5,908 nucleotides of DNA, taken from positions 1 through 5,908 of the forward strand of contig CALZMB010000145.1 in assembly GCA_945788485.1 (NCBI GenBank). Direction: 5' to 3'. Source of the stretch: an uncultured bacterium. Its GTDB lineage: Bacteria; Bacteroidota; Bacteroidia; Bacteroidales; Bacteroidaceae. Under the pieces are notes generated by a model. That model ran no database searches. It was not told where the DNA came from and worked only from the letters and a program-made list of their open reading frames with translations. Position numbers and translations under genes: made by a program. This document shows positions 1-5,908 of the stretch, piece after piece (the stretch's first letter is position 1; each line of letters opens with the position of its first letter).

Positions 1-1
1 C

Positions 2-1093
2 TACGGCTTCTACGACCAGCTCGCCGCCATACGGTGGCTGAAAGAGAACATACGGAAGTTCGGAGGCGACCCCTCGCGCATCACCATCGCAGGCGAATCA
101 GCAGGAGCCTTCTCCGTCAGCATGCTCGTCGCGTCGCCCCTCTCAAAAGGACTGTTCGCGCAAGCCATCGTCTCAAGCGGGTCTGTCGTCTCTGACAAAC
201 CATGCGCCACACTCGCCGAAGCAGAAGCCCAAGGCATAAACATCATGCGCCAGTGCAGATGCAAAGACATCAACGAGATGCGCGCGCTGCCAGCAGACAC
301 CCTCATGCGCCGCGCGCACATACGCAACCTGCCCAAATACTGCATCGACAACCGCCTCGTCACCGAACAGCCCCTCGTCACCTACACCGAAGGCAGACAG
401 CAGCACATACCCCTACTCATCGGAGGCAACACGTTAGAGAGCAACCCCCTCTACCTCTTCGGAGACAAACTGCGGCGGCAACAGCCCGTCACACTCGACG
501 ACATACGCCAGGCGGCACGCCCGATGTTCGGCAAGCACACCGACGAGATGCTCGCCCTCTACGGCATACAAACACCCGGCGACATCTTCCGCCAGCCCGG
601 CATAGACCTCTGCAACGACCTCTTCCTCGCATACGCCACATGGCGCATGGGCGACATACACCGGAAGACATCAGGACAGCCCGTATGGCGATACATCTTC
701 GCACGGCAGCGACCGCGCCTGCTCGTAGAAGGAAAGACAGCAGGACTGGCAGGAGGACTGATAGACAGCGACGAGAAACAACAGACGGAAACCCCGATGC
801 CGGAAATCGAAGGCGCCGTACACTCGGCAGACATAGAATACGCCATGGGCAACCTCCCGACAAACCGCGTGTATGACTGGCAGCCGGAAGACTGGCTCGT
901 CTCTGACATCTTCCAGTCATACTACGCCAACTTCATCATCTACGGCAACCCCAACGGCATCGCCCTGCCCTATTGGCCAGCGACAAACAACCAAGACACA
1001 CCGCCCGTCATGCGCATCGACACTGACACACGCGTCACCTACAACCCCGCGGAAGAAAAGAGATACCAGCGCATGAACGAGATATTCAAGTGA
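2..1093 (+). CDS. Type B carboxylesterase, C-terminal part (5'-truncated by window edge)
   Basis: This is an alpha/beta-hydrolase of the carboxylesterase type B (COesterase) family, which hydrolyses carboxylic esters; the natural substrate is not evident. The frame is open from base 2, so the start and roughly the first third of the protein, including the HGG oxyanion-hole region, lie outside the window; 363 residues remain of a family usually about 500-550 long. The visible part opens with YGFYDQLAAIRWLKENI, then FGGDPSRITIAGESAGA, a textbook nucleophile elbow with the catalytic Ser encoded at 98-100. The acid is the Glu in IGGNTLES (437-439) and the His lies in GAVHSADIEYAMG (821-823), so the triad is complete. 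The conserved tail motif YYANFIIYGNPNG is present. The gene converges on the kinase gene. Codon choice is odd: T-ending codons are almost absent. A signal peptide cannot be judged. The family is certain, the substrate unknown. Confidence 0.95.
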   Translation, partial: YGFYDQLAAIRWLKENIRKFGGDPSRITIAGESAGAFSVSMLVASPLSKGLFAQAIVSSGSVVSDKPCATLAEAEAQGINIMRQCRCKDINEMRALPADTLMRRAHIRNLPKYCIDNRLVTEQPLVTYTEGRQQHIPLLIGGNTLESNPLYLFGDKLRRQQPVTLDDIRQAARPMFGKHTDEMLALYGIQTPGDIFRQPGIDLCNDLFLAYATWRMGDIHRKTSGQPVWRYIFARQRPRLLVEGKTAGLAGGLIDSDEKQQTETPMPEIEGAVHSADIEYAMGNLPTNRVYDWQPEDWLVSDIFQSYYANFIIYGNPNGIALPYWPATNNQDTPPVMRIDTDTRVTYNPAEEKRYQRMNEIFK

Positions 1094-1109
1094 AGACACC
1101 CCGTCTTTA
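1091..1109 (+). other. Short hairpin overlapping the esterase stop codon
   Basis: The bases AAGAC (1093-1097) and GTCTT (1103-1107) pair around a five-base loop ACCCC; a G-T and a T-A pair can extend the stem over the TGA stop. It is followed by an A/T-rich stretch (TATATA) but no run of T. It might contribute to transcript end formation for the esterase, but the stem is short and weak and may be chance. Confidence 0.25.
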
Positions 1110-1204
1110 TATACTTCAGGGACAAACGACATTGTCTATGTCTCGCCTTTCAATACGCGCAACGAGGCACGAAACGACATGTCACAATCATAGCATACAA
1201 CAAC

Positions 1205-1247
1205 AATGCAGGGACAACGGATTTGCGGATTCCGTTGTCCCTGCATT
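1205..1247. terminator. Perfect 17-bp inverted repeat in the convergent gap; candidate bidirectional terminator
   Basis: The left arm at 1205-1221 (AATGCAGGGACAACGGA) is the exact reverse complement of the right arm at 1231-1247, with a nine-base loop TTTGCGGAT. It lies between the stops of two convergent genes, where a stem-loop ending transcripts from both sides is expected. Neither flank has a clear run of T in the direction of transcription, so it is not a classical intrinsic terminator. The nine bases CAGGGACAA at the core of the left arm also occur at 1117-1125. It could instead be a dispersed palindromic repeat element. The structure is certain, its role inferred. Confidence 0.6.
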
Positions 1248-1314
1248 ATGTTCTGTGCTTGCCGAGATTGCCATGAGGCGGCGGCGGCGGTTTTTTTCAG
1301 CGATATGCGCGCGG

Positions 1315-2814
1315 CTATTCTGCCGGCATGTTCGCAAGCCATCTCCGGTAGGCAGCCTTATACGGCTCGCTGTCTGCCTCAGGATGGATGGTATCGACGA
1401 GTTTCAGCGTCTTGAAAGCCTCGTCGCTGTCCTTGTATATGCCCGCTCCTATGCCTGCGCCGTATGCTGCGCCGACCGAGCCGTCTGTCTCGTAGAGCTC
1501 GATGTCGGCTCCTGTCACAGAGGCGAGTGTGCGGCGGAAGAGCGGCGAAAGGAAGAGGTTGGCGTGTCCCGCCTTGATGGTCTTTATCTCCATGCCCATG
1601 TCTGCCATGACTTGCATGCCGTAGGCGAAGGAGAAGGCGATGCCTTCTTGTGCAGCGCGCAGAAGATGCGCCTTCGTGTGGATATTGAAGTTGATGCCGT
1701 GGACTGACGCGCCGGGGGCGGCATTACGCAGAACGCGCTCCGCACCGTTGCCGAATGGTATGACCGACAGTCCTTCTGCACCGACGGGGACAGTCTCGGC
1801 GAGGTCGTTCATCGCGCCGTAAGAGATGCCTTCGGGAGCGATGGTGCGGCGCATCCATGCGTTGAGGATGCCGGTGCCGTTGATGCAGAGCAGGACACCG
1901 AGACGTGGCGAGGATGCCGCATGATTGACGTGGGCGAAGGTGTTGACACGCGAGAGAGGGTCATATCCTACAGTGTCGAGAATGCCATAGACGACGCCTG
2001 ACGTGCCGCCCGTAGCCGCTATCTCGCCCGGACGCATCACATTGAGCGAGAGGGCGTTGTTAGGCTGGTCGCCGCCACGATAGCTGACGGGGATGCGGGC
2101 AGGGATGCCAAGCTGTTCTGCAACAGCGGGAGAGACATGGCATTGAGGAGAAAAAGTGGGAACGATGTCGGGAAGAATATCGCTTGGGAAACCATAATGC
2201 TTCATGACATCGGCAGAGACACTGTCTGTGACGAAATCCCAGAACATGCCTTCTGACAAGCCGGAGACGGTGGTCTGCATTGCTCCGTCTGACAGACGCA
2301 TGGCGATGTAGTCGCCGGGAAGCATGATGCGGTGTATGCGGCTGAAGATGTCAGGCTCGTTCTCTTTCACCCATGCGAGTTTAGAGGCGGTGAAGTTTCC
2401 GGGACTGTTGAGCAGATGCGAGAGGCAGCGGTCGGCTCCGATGGCGCTGAACGCTTCTTCGCCGTATGGCACGGCGCGTCCGTCACACCATATTATAGCG
2501 TTGCGCAGGGGCGCCCCTGCTTTATCTACACAGACGAGGCCGTGCATCTGATATGAGATGCCGATAGCTGCTACGTCGGCAAGCGATGCAGAAGAGGCGG
2601 TGAGCTGTTCGCCTACACGCTGCGTGGCGGCGACAAGGCTGTCCCACCACTGGCGCGGATCTTGTTCTGCCCATCCGGGACGGGGCGAGATGATTGGCGC
2701 CTCGGTGTCGGGATATTGCGCGCTGGCTACTGTTGCGCCGGTAACTGCATCGACCACAGATGCCTTTATGGACGATGTGCCGATGTCATAGCCGAGGAGA
2801 AGTTGATGTTTCAT
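1315..2814 (-). CDS. xylB: Xylulokinase (FGGY carbohydrate kinase family)
   Basis: It likely phosphorylates D-xylulose with ATP in the cytoplasm, giving D-xylulose 5-phosphate for the pentose phosphate pathway. At 499 residues it is full length for the family (E. coli XylB is 484). The N-terminal FGGY domain begins with the phosphate loop DIGTSSIK (residues 10-17). GWAEQDPRQWW (47-57), SYQMHGLV (87-94) and IWCDGR (108-113) match the xylulokinase pattern of E. coli (WSEQDPEQWW, QMHGAT, NDGR). SKLAWVKENEPDIF (144-157) and LPGDYIAMRLS (165-175) follow. Asp249 in YRGGDQPNNA aligns with the catalytic base, and ATGGTSG (267-273) follows it. The C-terminal domain carries GINFNIHTKAHLLRAAQEGIAFSFAYG and ends with DGSVGAAYGAGIGAG (444-458). 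The usual GGG of the second nucleotide motif reads AGHAN here (415-419). The start ATG has no Shine-Dalgarno; the leader is a run of A. Another FGGY substrate is possible but less likely. Confidence 0.9.
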   Translation of the reverse strand: MKHQLLLGYDIGTSSIKASVVDAVTGATVASAQYPDTEAPIISPRPGWAEQDPRQWWDSLVAATQRVGEQLTASSASLADVAAIGISYQMHGLVCVDKAGAPLRNAIIWCDGRAVPYGEEAFSAIGADRCLSHLLNSPGNFTASKLAWVKENEPDIFSRIHRIMLPGDYIAMRLSDGAMQTTVSGLSEGMFWDFVTDSVSADVMKHYGFPSDILPDIVPTFSPQCHVSPAVAEQLGIPARIPVSYRGGDQPNNALSLNVMRPGEIAATGGTSGVVYGILDTVGYDPLSRVNTFAHVNHAASSPRLGVLLCINGTGILNAWMRRTIAPEGISYGAMNDLAETVPVGAEGLSVIPFGNGAERVLRNAAPGASVHGINFNIHTKAHLLRAAQEGIAFSFAYGMQVMADMGMEIKTIKAGHANLFLSPLFRRTLASVTGADIELYETDGSVGAAYGAGIGAGIYKDSDEAFKTLKLVDTIHPEADSEPYKAAYRRWLANMPAE

Positions 2815-2862
2815 AGATTTTTTTTAATGTAAAGGTAAGTCTGTATGTATTGTTTCTCTTAG

Positions 2863-2914
2863 TTGACAAGTATTTTTTTCAGTTGACGAGTTGACAAGTT
2901 GACGAGTTGACGAG
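2863..2914. repeat. Array of 8-bp repeat TTGACRAG, left arm
   Basis: Four perfect head-to-tail copies of TTGACRAG occupy 2883-2914 (R is G, A, G, G). A fifth copy at 2863-2870 stands apart, separated by 12 bases that contain a run of seven T. The array sits about 50 bp upstream of the xylulokinase start and reads in the orientation opposite to the second array to its right. No open reading frame or RNA gene is visible here. The role is unknown: protein-binding direct repeats, or one side of a long RNA fold. Confidence 0.85.
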
Positions 2915-3066
2915 TTAATTGTATTGTCATCTCAAACTCATCATTCAAACACTATCAACTCGTCAACATGTATAACTATCTACTCGTTTACTTGTATAAC
3001 TTTCAACTTGTTTACTTGTCAACTTGTTTACTCGTCAACTGAATAGTATCAACTCGTCAACTGAAA
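2877..3066. repeat. 18-bp exact inverted repeat bracketing the gap between ftsZ and the kinase gene
   Basis: TTTCAGTTGACGAGTTGA at 2877-2894 is the exact reverse complement of 3049-3066; 154 bases lie between. The right arm starts six bases after the ftsZ stop codon. A transcript running out of ftsZ could fold across the whole gap, helped by further partial matches between the two 8-bp arrays. No T run follows either arm in the useful direction, so a simple intrinsic terminator is unlikely. Confidence 0.75.
2959..3060. repeat. Degenerate 8-bp repeat array CTYGTCAA/CTYGTTTA, right arm
   Basis: Ten consecutive 8-bp slots run in phase from 2959 to 3038. Units such as CTCGTCAA, CTTGTCAA, CTTGTTTA and CTCGTTTA alternate with decayed ones (CATGTATA, ACTATCTA, CTTGTATA, ACTTTCAA). 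The last four slots, 3007-3038, are well kept, and one more CTCGTCAA stands out of phase at 3053-3060. CTYGTCAA is the reverse complement of TTGACRAG, so this array faces the left one. The mix of perfect and worn copies in one phase suggests growth by tandem duplication followed by mutation. It fills most of the ftsZ downstream region. Confidence 0.8.
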
Positions 3067-3072
3067 TTCACA

Positions 3073-4401
3073 TCACACGAAGCTTATGATGCCTCTTGCG
3101 GGCTGCTGCTGGTCGGCAGATTGCGTGTTGTTGTCAGCGGGCTGGTAGCCGGTTGACTGGTGTATGATGTCTTTCAGCAGCTGTTGCGAGCGTTTGCGTG
3201 TCGGTGTACTCTCGACTGCATCGATGATGGCATCGTTGTCAAGATCTTCCGGCTTGAAGATGAAGATGTTCGAGGTGCGGCGCACATAGCGGTTGTCAGG
3301 TTCGTTATAGTAGTTCTGACGGCGCAAATCAAGTTTCGCCTCACGCTCTGCACGCTCAGCCTGGCGTATCGCTTCTTCCTGGTCTTGTGTCTTCACACGC
3401 TCGTTGACGCCGTCAACAGTAGAGAGGCCGAAGCCGGTTGCGAGAATGGTGACCTTCACGCTGTCGCCAAGCTCAGGGTCGTTGAAGAGGCCCCATTTCG
3501 TCTCTATGTCGTCAGAGAATCCTTCCATGAACTCAGTGACATCGTTCATCTCGTCCATCATAAGCCCTTGCGCGTTGTTCTCGGCAGAGCTATAGATGGC
3601 AAGGAGAATCTTCTTTGAATGGAAGATGTCGGTGTTGTTGAGGAGCGGGGAGTTGAGAGCGTCGTTGATGGCATTCTTGACACGGCCCTCGCCTTCTCCG
3701 TAACCGGTTGACATGATGGCGACACCGCCGTTCTTGAGCACTGTCTTGACATCGTTGAAGTCAAGGTTGATGGTGCCGTGGATGGTTATAATCTCCGCGA
3801 TAGACTTCGCGGCGATTGAGAGAGTGTCGTCTGCCTTGCCGAATGCCTGCATGATAGGCAGGCCGGGATATATCTTCAGAAGGCGCTGGTTGTTGATGAC
3901 GAGCAGGGCATCGACGTTCTTGGCTATCTCCTCGACGCCGTCAAGCGCCTGGTCAATCTTCTTGCGGCCCTCAAACTGGAACGGGATGGTGACGATGCCG
4001 ACGGTGAGAATGCCGAGGGCTTTTGATTCGCGAGCTATGACAGGGGCGGCGCCTGTGCCTGTTCCGCCACCCATACCGGCTGTGATGAATGCCATCCTTG
4101 TGCCGTCAGAGAGCATATTGCGCACCGCCTCGATGGTTTCTTCTGCCGCCTCGCGGGCACGGGCGGGTATGTTTCCCGCTCCGAGGCCTTCGGTTCCCAA
4201 CTGCAGCTTCATCGGGACGGGCGAATCGTTGAGAGCCTGCGCATCGGTGTTGCACAGCACGAAGGAGACATCATGAATACCTTCGCGATACATGTGATTG
4301 ACTGCATTGCCGCCGCCGCCGCCGACGCCGATGACCTTGATGATGCTCTGTTTCTTCTCGGGTGTGCCGAAGACTTCGATATTTGGCTTTGTATTATGCA
4401 T
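3073..4401 (-). CDS. ftsZ: Cell division protein FtsZ
   Basis: FtsZ is the tubulin-like GTPase that polymerises at mid-cell into the division ring. Of 442 residues, about 18-330 form the conserved core. It starts with IKVIGVGGGGGNAVNHM (21-37), followed by NTDAQAL (51-57) and the tubulin signature GGGTGTGA (111-118) that binds GTP phosphates. NNQRLLKIYP (170-179) follows, then the T7 loop NLDFNDV (212-218), whose Asp214 and Asp217 correspond to the residues that drive GTP hydrolysis in the next subunit. ATGFG (321-325) closes the core. A charged linker (about 335-375) leads to NIFIFKPEDLDNDAIIDAVESTPTRKR (378-404), probably the Bacteroidetes form of the FtsA-binding peptide, and then a Q/N-rich tail ending RGIISFV. 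The start matches the family; the 42-bp gap after ftsA implies cotranscription. No Shine-Dalgarno is seen. Confidence 0.98.
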   Translation of the reverse strand: MHNTKPNIEVFGTPEKKQSIIKVIGVGGGGGNAVNHMYREGIHDVSFVLCNTDAQALNDSPVPMKLQLGTEGLGAGNIPARAREAAEETIEAVRNMLSDGTRMAFITAGMGGGTGTGAAPVIARESKALGILTVGIVTIPFQFEGRKKIDQALDGVEEIAKNVDALLVINNQRLLKIYPGLPIMQAFGKADDTLSIAAKSIAEIITIHGTINLDFNDVKTVLKNGGVAIMSTGYGEGEGRVKNAINDALNSPLLNNTDIFHSKKILLAIYSSAENNAQGLMMDEMNDVTEFMEGFSDDIETKWGLFNDPELGDSVKVTILATGFGLSTVDGVNERVKTQDQEEAIRQAERAEREAKLDLRRQNYYNEPDNRYVRRTSNIFIFKPEDLDNDAIIDAVESTPTRKRSQQLLKDIIHQSTGYQPADNNTQSADQQQPARGIISFV

Positions 4402-4443
4402 GATGGTGTTCTGTTTTATGGTGGGTGATACTTAGGGTGTGAA

Positions 4444-5889
4444 TCATTCTTCCTCCTCAAGGAATTTCTTTGTGAGGGATTTGAATTTCTTGGCGAGCTT
4501 GTTGCCGAAAGAGTTTTCGCGCCTGATGCGTTCTTCTTCAGCCTTGCGAGCCTCTTCTTCGGCTATGCGGCGTGCCTCTTCTTCGGCGGCTTTCTGCCGT
4601 GCAGCCTCCTCAGCCAGCTCACGTTCCCTGCCGGTTGGTATCTGTCCCGGCTGTTTCTGTTCGTTGATGCGCGGGTTGGTTATTGCCGGAGTGTCGGTTT
4701 CCTGCTCAGGGAAGAGAGTGTTCACCTCGCTCATCGGGCGGCCTGAAGAGAGCTGGTCGGCTTTCATGATGAGGGCGAGAGCGGTGCAGAGAGTGCCGTT
4801 GTTGTCGATGTTGACACCTTTTGCGCAGTTGATGCTGATGTTGATGTTCTTTGCGACACGAATCTTCTCTATGCCTGAATAGTTGCGGAAAGCGAGTTCG
4901 ATATTCTTCATGTTCGCTCCGCCGCCTGTAAGGATGATTCCTCCGCCGAGCTTGTCGGTCAAATCTTTCGGCACTTGCGCCATGACGTTGCGTATGATTT
5001 CCTCTGTGCGGGCCTCTACGAGAGAGATGAACTCACGCTGAGGTATGGTGCGTTGGTTGTCGATGGAGATTGGTTTCTCCGGGTCAACCTCTGATGCGTT
5101 GGTGTATGCCGACGCGTATGCGAGCTTCACTTTCTCCGCCTCAAGGTCGTCGATATGGAAAGATGTGATGTCTTTCGTTATGTTCGCGCTGCCGAGAGGT
5201 ATCGTGACGGTGTGCCGCAGCAGGTTCTTGTAGTATATAGAGACGGTTGTCGTGCCGGCTCCGAGGTCTGCAAGGATACATCCCGTGCGTCTCTCGATGT
5301 CTGTGAGGATATTGTCGGCGAGTGCCATGGACGCGAGATAGTATCTCGGCTGCGGCATACCTGCCTGCTCGAAACATTTGTACAGGTTTCGGCAATAAGC
5401 GTCGCGCCATACGATGTTGAGGAAGCGGCCTTCGATACGGTTGCACTCTATGCCCACAGGGTCGAGCTGATACTGGGAATCAACCTTATACTCCTGCGGC
5501 GCATCGTCGAGGATGGTCTGGCCGGGGTAGCGTGTTGTGCGGTTGTTGTCGCGCATCTGGTCTATGATGGCGTGGCTGATGACGGTCGCTTCGTCCATAT
5601 CCTGCGTGATGGTGTTGACAAGGCTGCGTATGCCTTGGCCGCCAATGCCGACATGGACATGGGTTATCTCGGTCTGCAGAGTGTTCTGCAGTTTCTGTAT
5701 GATGTTACGGATGCACTGGTTTGTCTTGTCTATGTTATATACCATACCTTTCCGAATGAGCGTGGCAGCCTCTTCGGTTGCGATGGCAAGTACGGTGATG
5801 CTTCCGTCAACTTTTTTCTGTGCGGCGATGCCGGTAATCTTTGATGAGCCGAGTTCGATGGCTACGTAGAAATCTTTTGCTGCTGGCAT
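4444..5889 (-). CDS. ftsA: Cell division protein FtsA
   Basis: FtsA is the actin-like ATPase that anchors FtsZ filaments to the inner face of the cytoplasmic membrane and helps recruit later division proteins. The 481 residues show the actin-family nucleotide motifs in order: phosphate 1, IELGSSKITG (11-20); phosphate 2, LADLGAGTTTVSIYY (206-220); and the adenosine motif, ILTGGGANMKNIE (319-331). The FtsA-specific 1C (SHS2) domain lies between the first two, about 84-165. The protein is longer than the usual roughly 420 residues because of its tail: a charged helix built on AEEEAR repeats (421-458) followed by an amphipathic helix, SFGNKLAKKFKSLTKKF (460-476), with F461, L465, F469, L472 and F476 on one face, a likely membrane anchor. 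The start gives MPAAKDFYVAIELG, right for the family; no Shine-Dalgarno precedes it. ftsZ follows 42 bp downstream. Confidence 0.97.
   Translation of the reverse strand: MPAAKDFYVAIELGSSKITGIAAQKKVDGSITVLAIATEEAATLIRKGMVYNIDKTNQCIRNIIQKLQNTLQTEITHVHVGIGGQGIRSLVNTITQDMDEATVISHAIIDQMRDNNRTTRYPGQTILDDAPQEYKVDSQYQLDPVGIECNRIEGRFLNIVWRDAYCRNLYKCFEQAGMPQPRYYLASMALADNILTDIERRTGCILADLGAGTTTVSIYYKNLLRHTVTIPLGSANITKDITSFHIDDLEAEKVKLAYASAYTNASEVDPEKPISIDNQRTIPQREFISLVEARTEEIIRNVMAQVPKDLTDKLGGGIILTGGGANMKNIELAFRNYSGIEKIRVAKNINISINCAKGVNIDNNGTLCTALALIMKADQLSSGRPMSEVNTLFPEQETDTPAITNPRINEQKQPGQIPTGRERELAEEAARQKAAEEEARRIAEEEARKAEEERIRRENSFGNKLAKKFKSLTKKFLEEEE
4550..4587 (-). repeat. Direct repeat with 24-bp period inside the ftsA tail
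   Basis: The 14 bases GCCTCTTCTTCGGC occur at 4550-4563 and again at 4574-4587, 24 bp apart. On the coding strand they encode the AEEEA part of two eight-residue units (AEEEARRI at 435-442 region and AEEEARKA), so the helix length could change by whole units through slippage without a frameshift. Confidence 0.7.
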
Positions 5890-5908
5890 AACGGTAGGAG
5901 GTTTTATG

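Noticed and set aside
202..920. Long open frames overlapping the esterase in another + frame (202-876) and on the minus strand (489-920, 559-909)
   Set aside because: They encode Arg/His/Thr/Pro-rich or Cys/Arg-rich low-complexity sequences with no recognisable domain and arise from the lack of T in the third positions of the esterase, whose catalytic motifs make it the real gene.
1277..1297. GGC repeat followed by seven T, resembling a + strand terminator
   Set aside because: The GC-rich part is one-sided (GGC units without a matching GCC arm), so only a three-base stem can form; it is more simply a short trinucleotide repeat next to a homopolymer.
1090..1707. 205-codon + strand open frame running through the convergent gap into the kinase gene
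   Set aside because: It starts in the esterase tail, crosses the palindrome and then lies antisense to well-conserved kinase sequence; the product resembles no known family.
2830..2837. Minus-strand TACCTTTA, close to the Bacteroidetes -7 promoter box TAnnTTTG, just before the kinase start
   Set aside because: The last base mismatches, no TTTG-like -33 element sits at the expected distance, and it is only about 15 bp from the start codon.
2863..3060. CRISPR-like repeat array
   Set aside because: Units are only 8 bp, directly abutting with no unique spacers, and no cas genes are nearby.
5894..5908. AGGAGG followed by ATG on the + strand at the window end, like a start site
   Set aside because: It is cut off by the window edge and lies in the expected leader of ftsA, where the upstream ftsQ should be on the opposite strand; Shine-Dalgarno use is also absent from the other genes here.

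Overview
The window looks like a chromosomal segment from a bacterium of the Bacteroidetes, probably order Bacteroidales, moderately GC-rich by eye. The placement rests on the style of FtsZ and FtsA (for example the FtsZ stretch around NLDFNDVKTVLKNGG and a C-terminal segment reading EDLDNDAIIDAVESTP), on the lack of Shine-Dalgarno sites before the genes, and on the sequence of the FGGY kinase. I cannot resolve family or genus.

From left to right there are four genes. Positions 2-1093 (+) hold the C-terminal two thirds of a type B carboxylesterase, cut by the window edge, with all three catalytic residues present. Positions 1094-1314 form a gap between convergent genes and contain a perfect 17-bp hairpin. 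Positions 1315-2814 (-) encode a full-length xylulokinase-like FGGY sugar kinase. Positions 2815-3072 are noncoding and filled with a degenerate 8-bp repeat in two opposed arrays, including an 18-bp exact inverted repeat. Positions 3073-4401 (-) are ftsZ and 4444-5889 (-) are ftsA, 42 bp apart and both complete. The last 19 bp hold no gene start that I can support.

ftsA and ftsZ are the distal end of the division and cell-wall (dcw) cluster, read right to left; ftsQ and the mur genes would be expected beyond the right edge. FtsZ polymerises into the division ring and FtsA ties it to the membrane through a C-terminal amphipathic helix. The xylulokinase lies downstream on the same strand but is separated by the repeat-filled gap, so it is probably its own unit. 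It would phosphorylate D-xylulose for entry into the pentose phosphate pathway. Esterases of this family can act on ester-decorated plant polymers, so a link with pentose use is conceivable, but the genes are convergent and nothing in the sequence proves it.

I see no mobile element, CRISPR array, RNA gene, defence system or clearly new multigene system. The points most worth a second look are the opposed 8-bp arrays after ftsZ, the perfect hairpin in the convergent gap, the near absence of T-ending codons in the esterase, and the C-terminal tails of FtsZ and FtsA.
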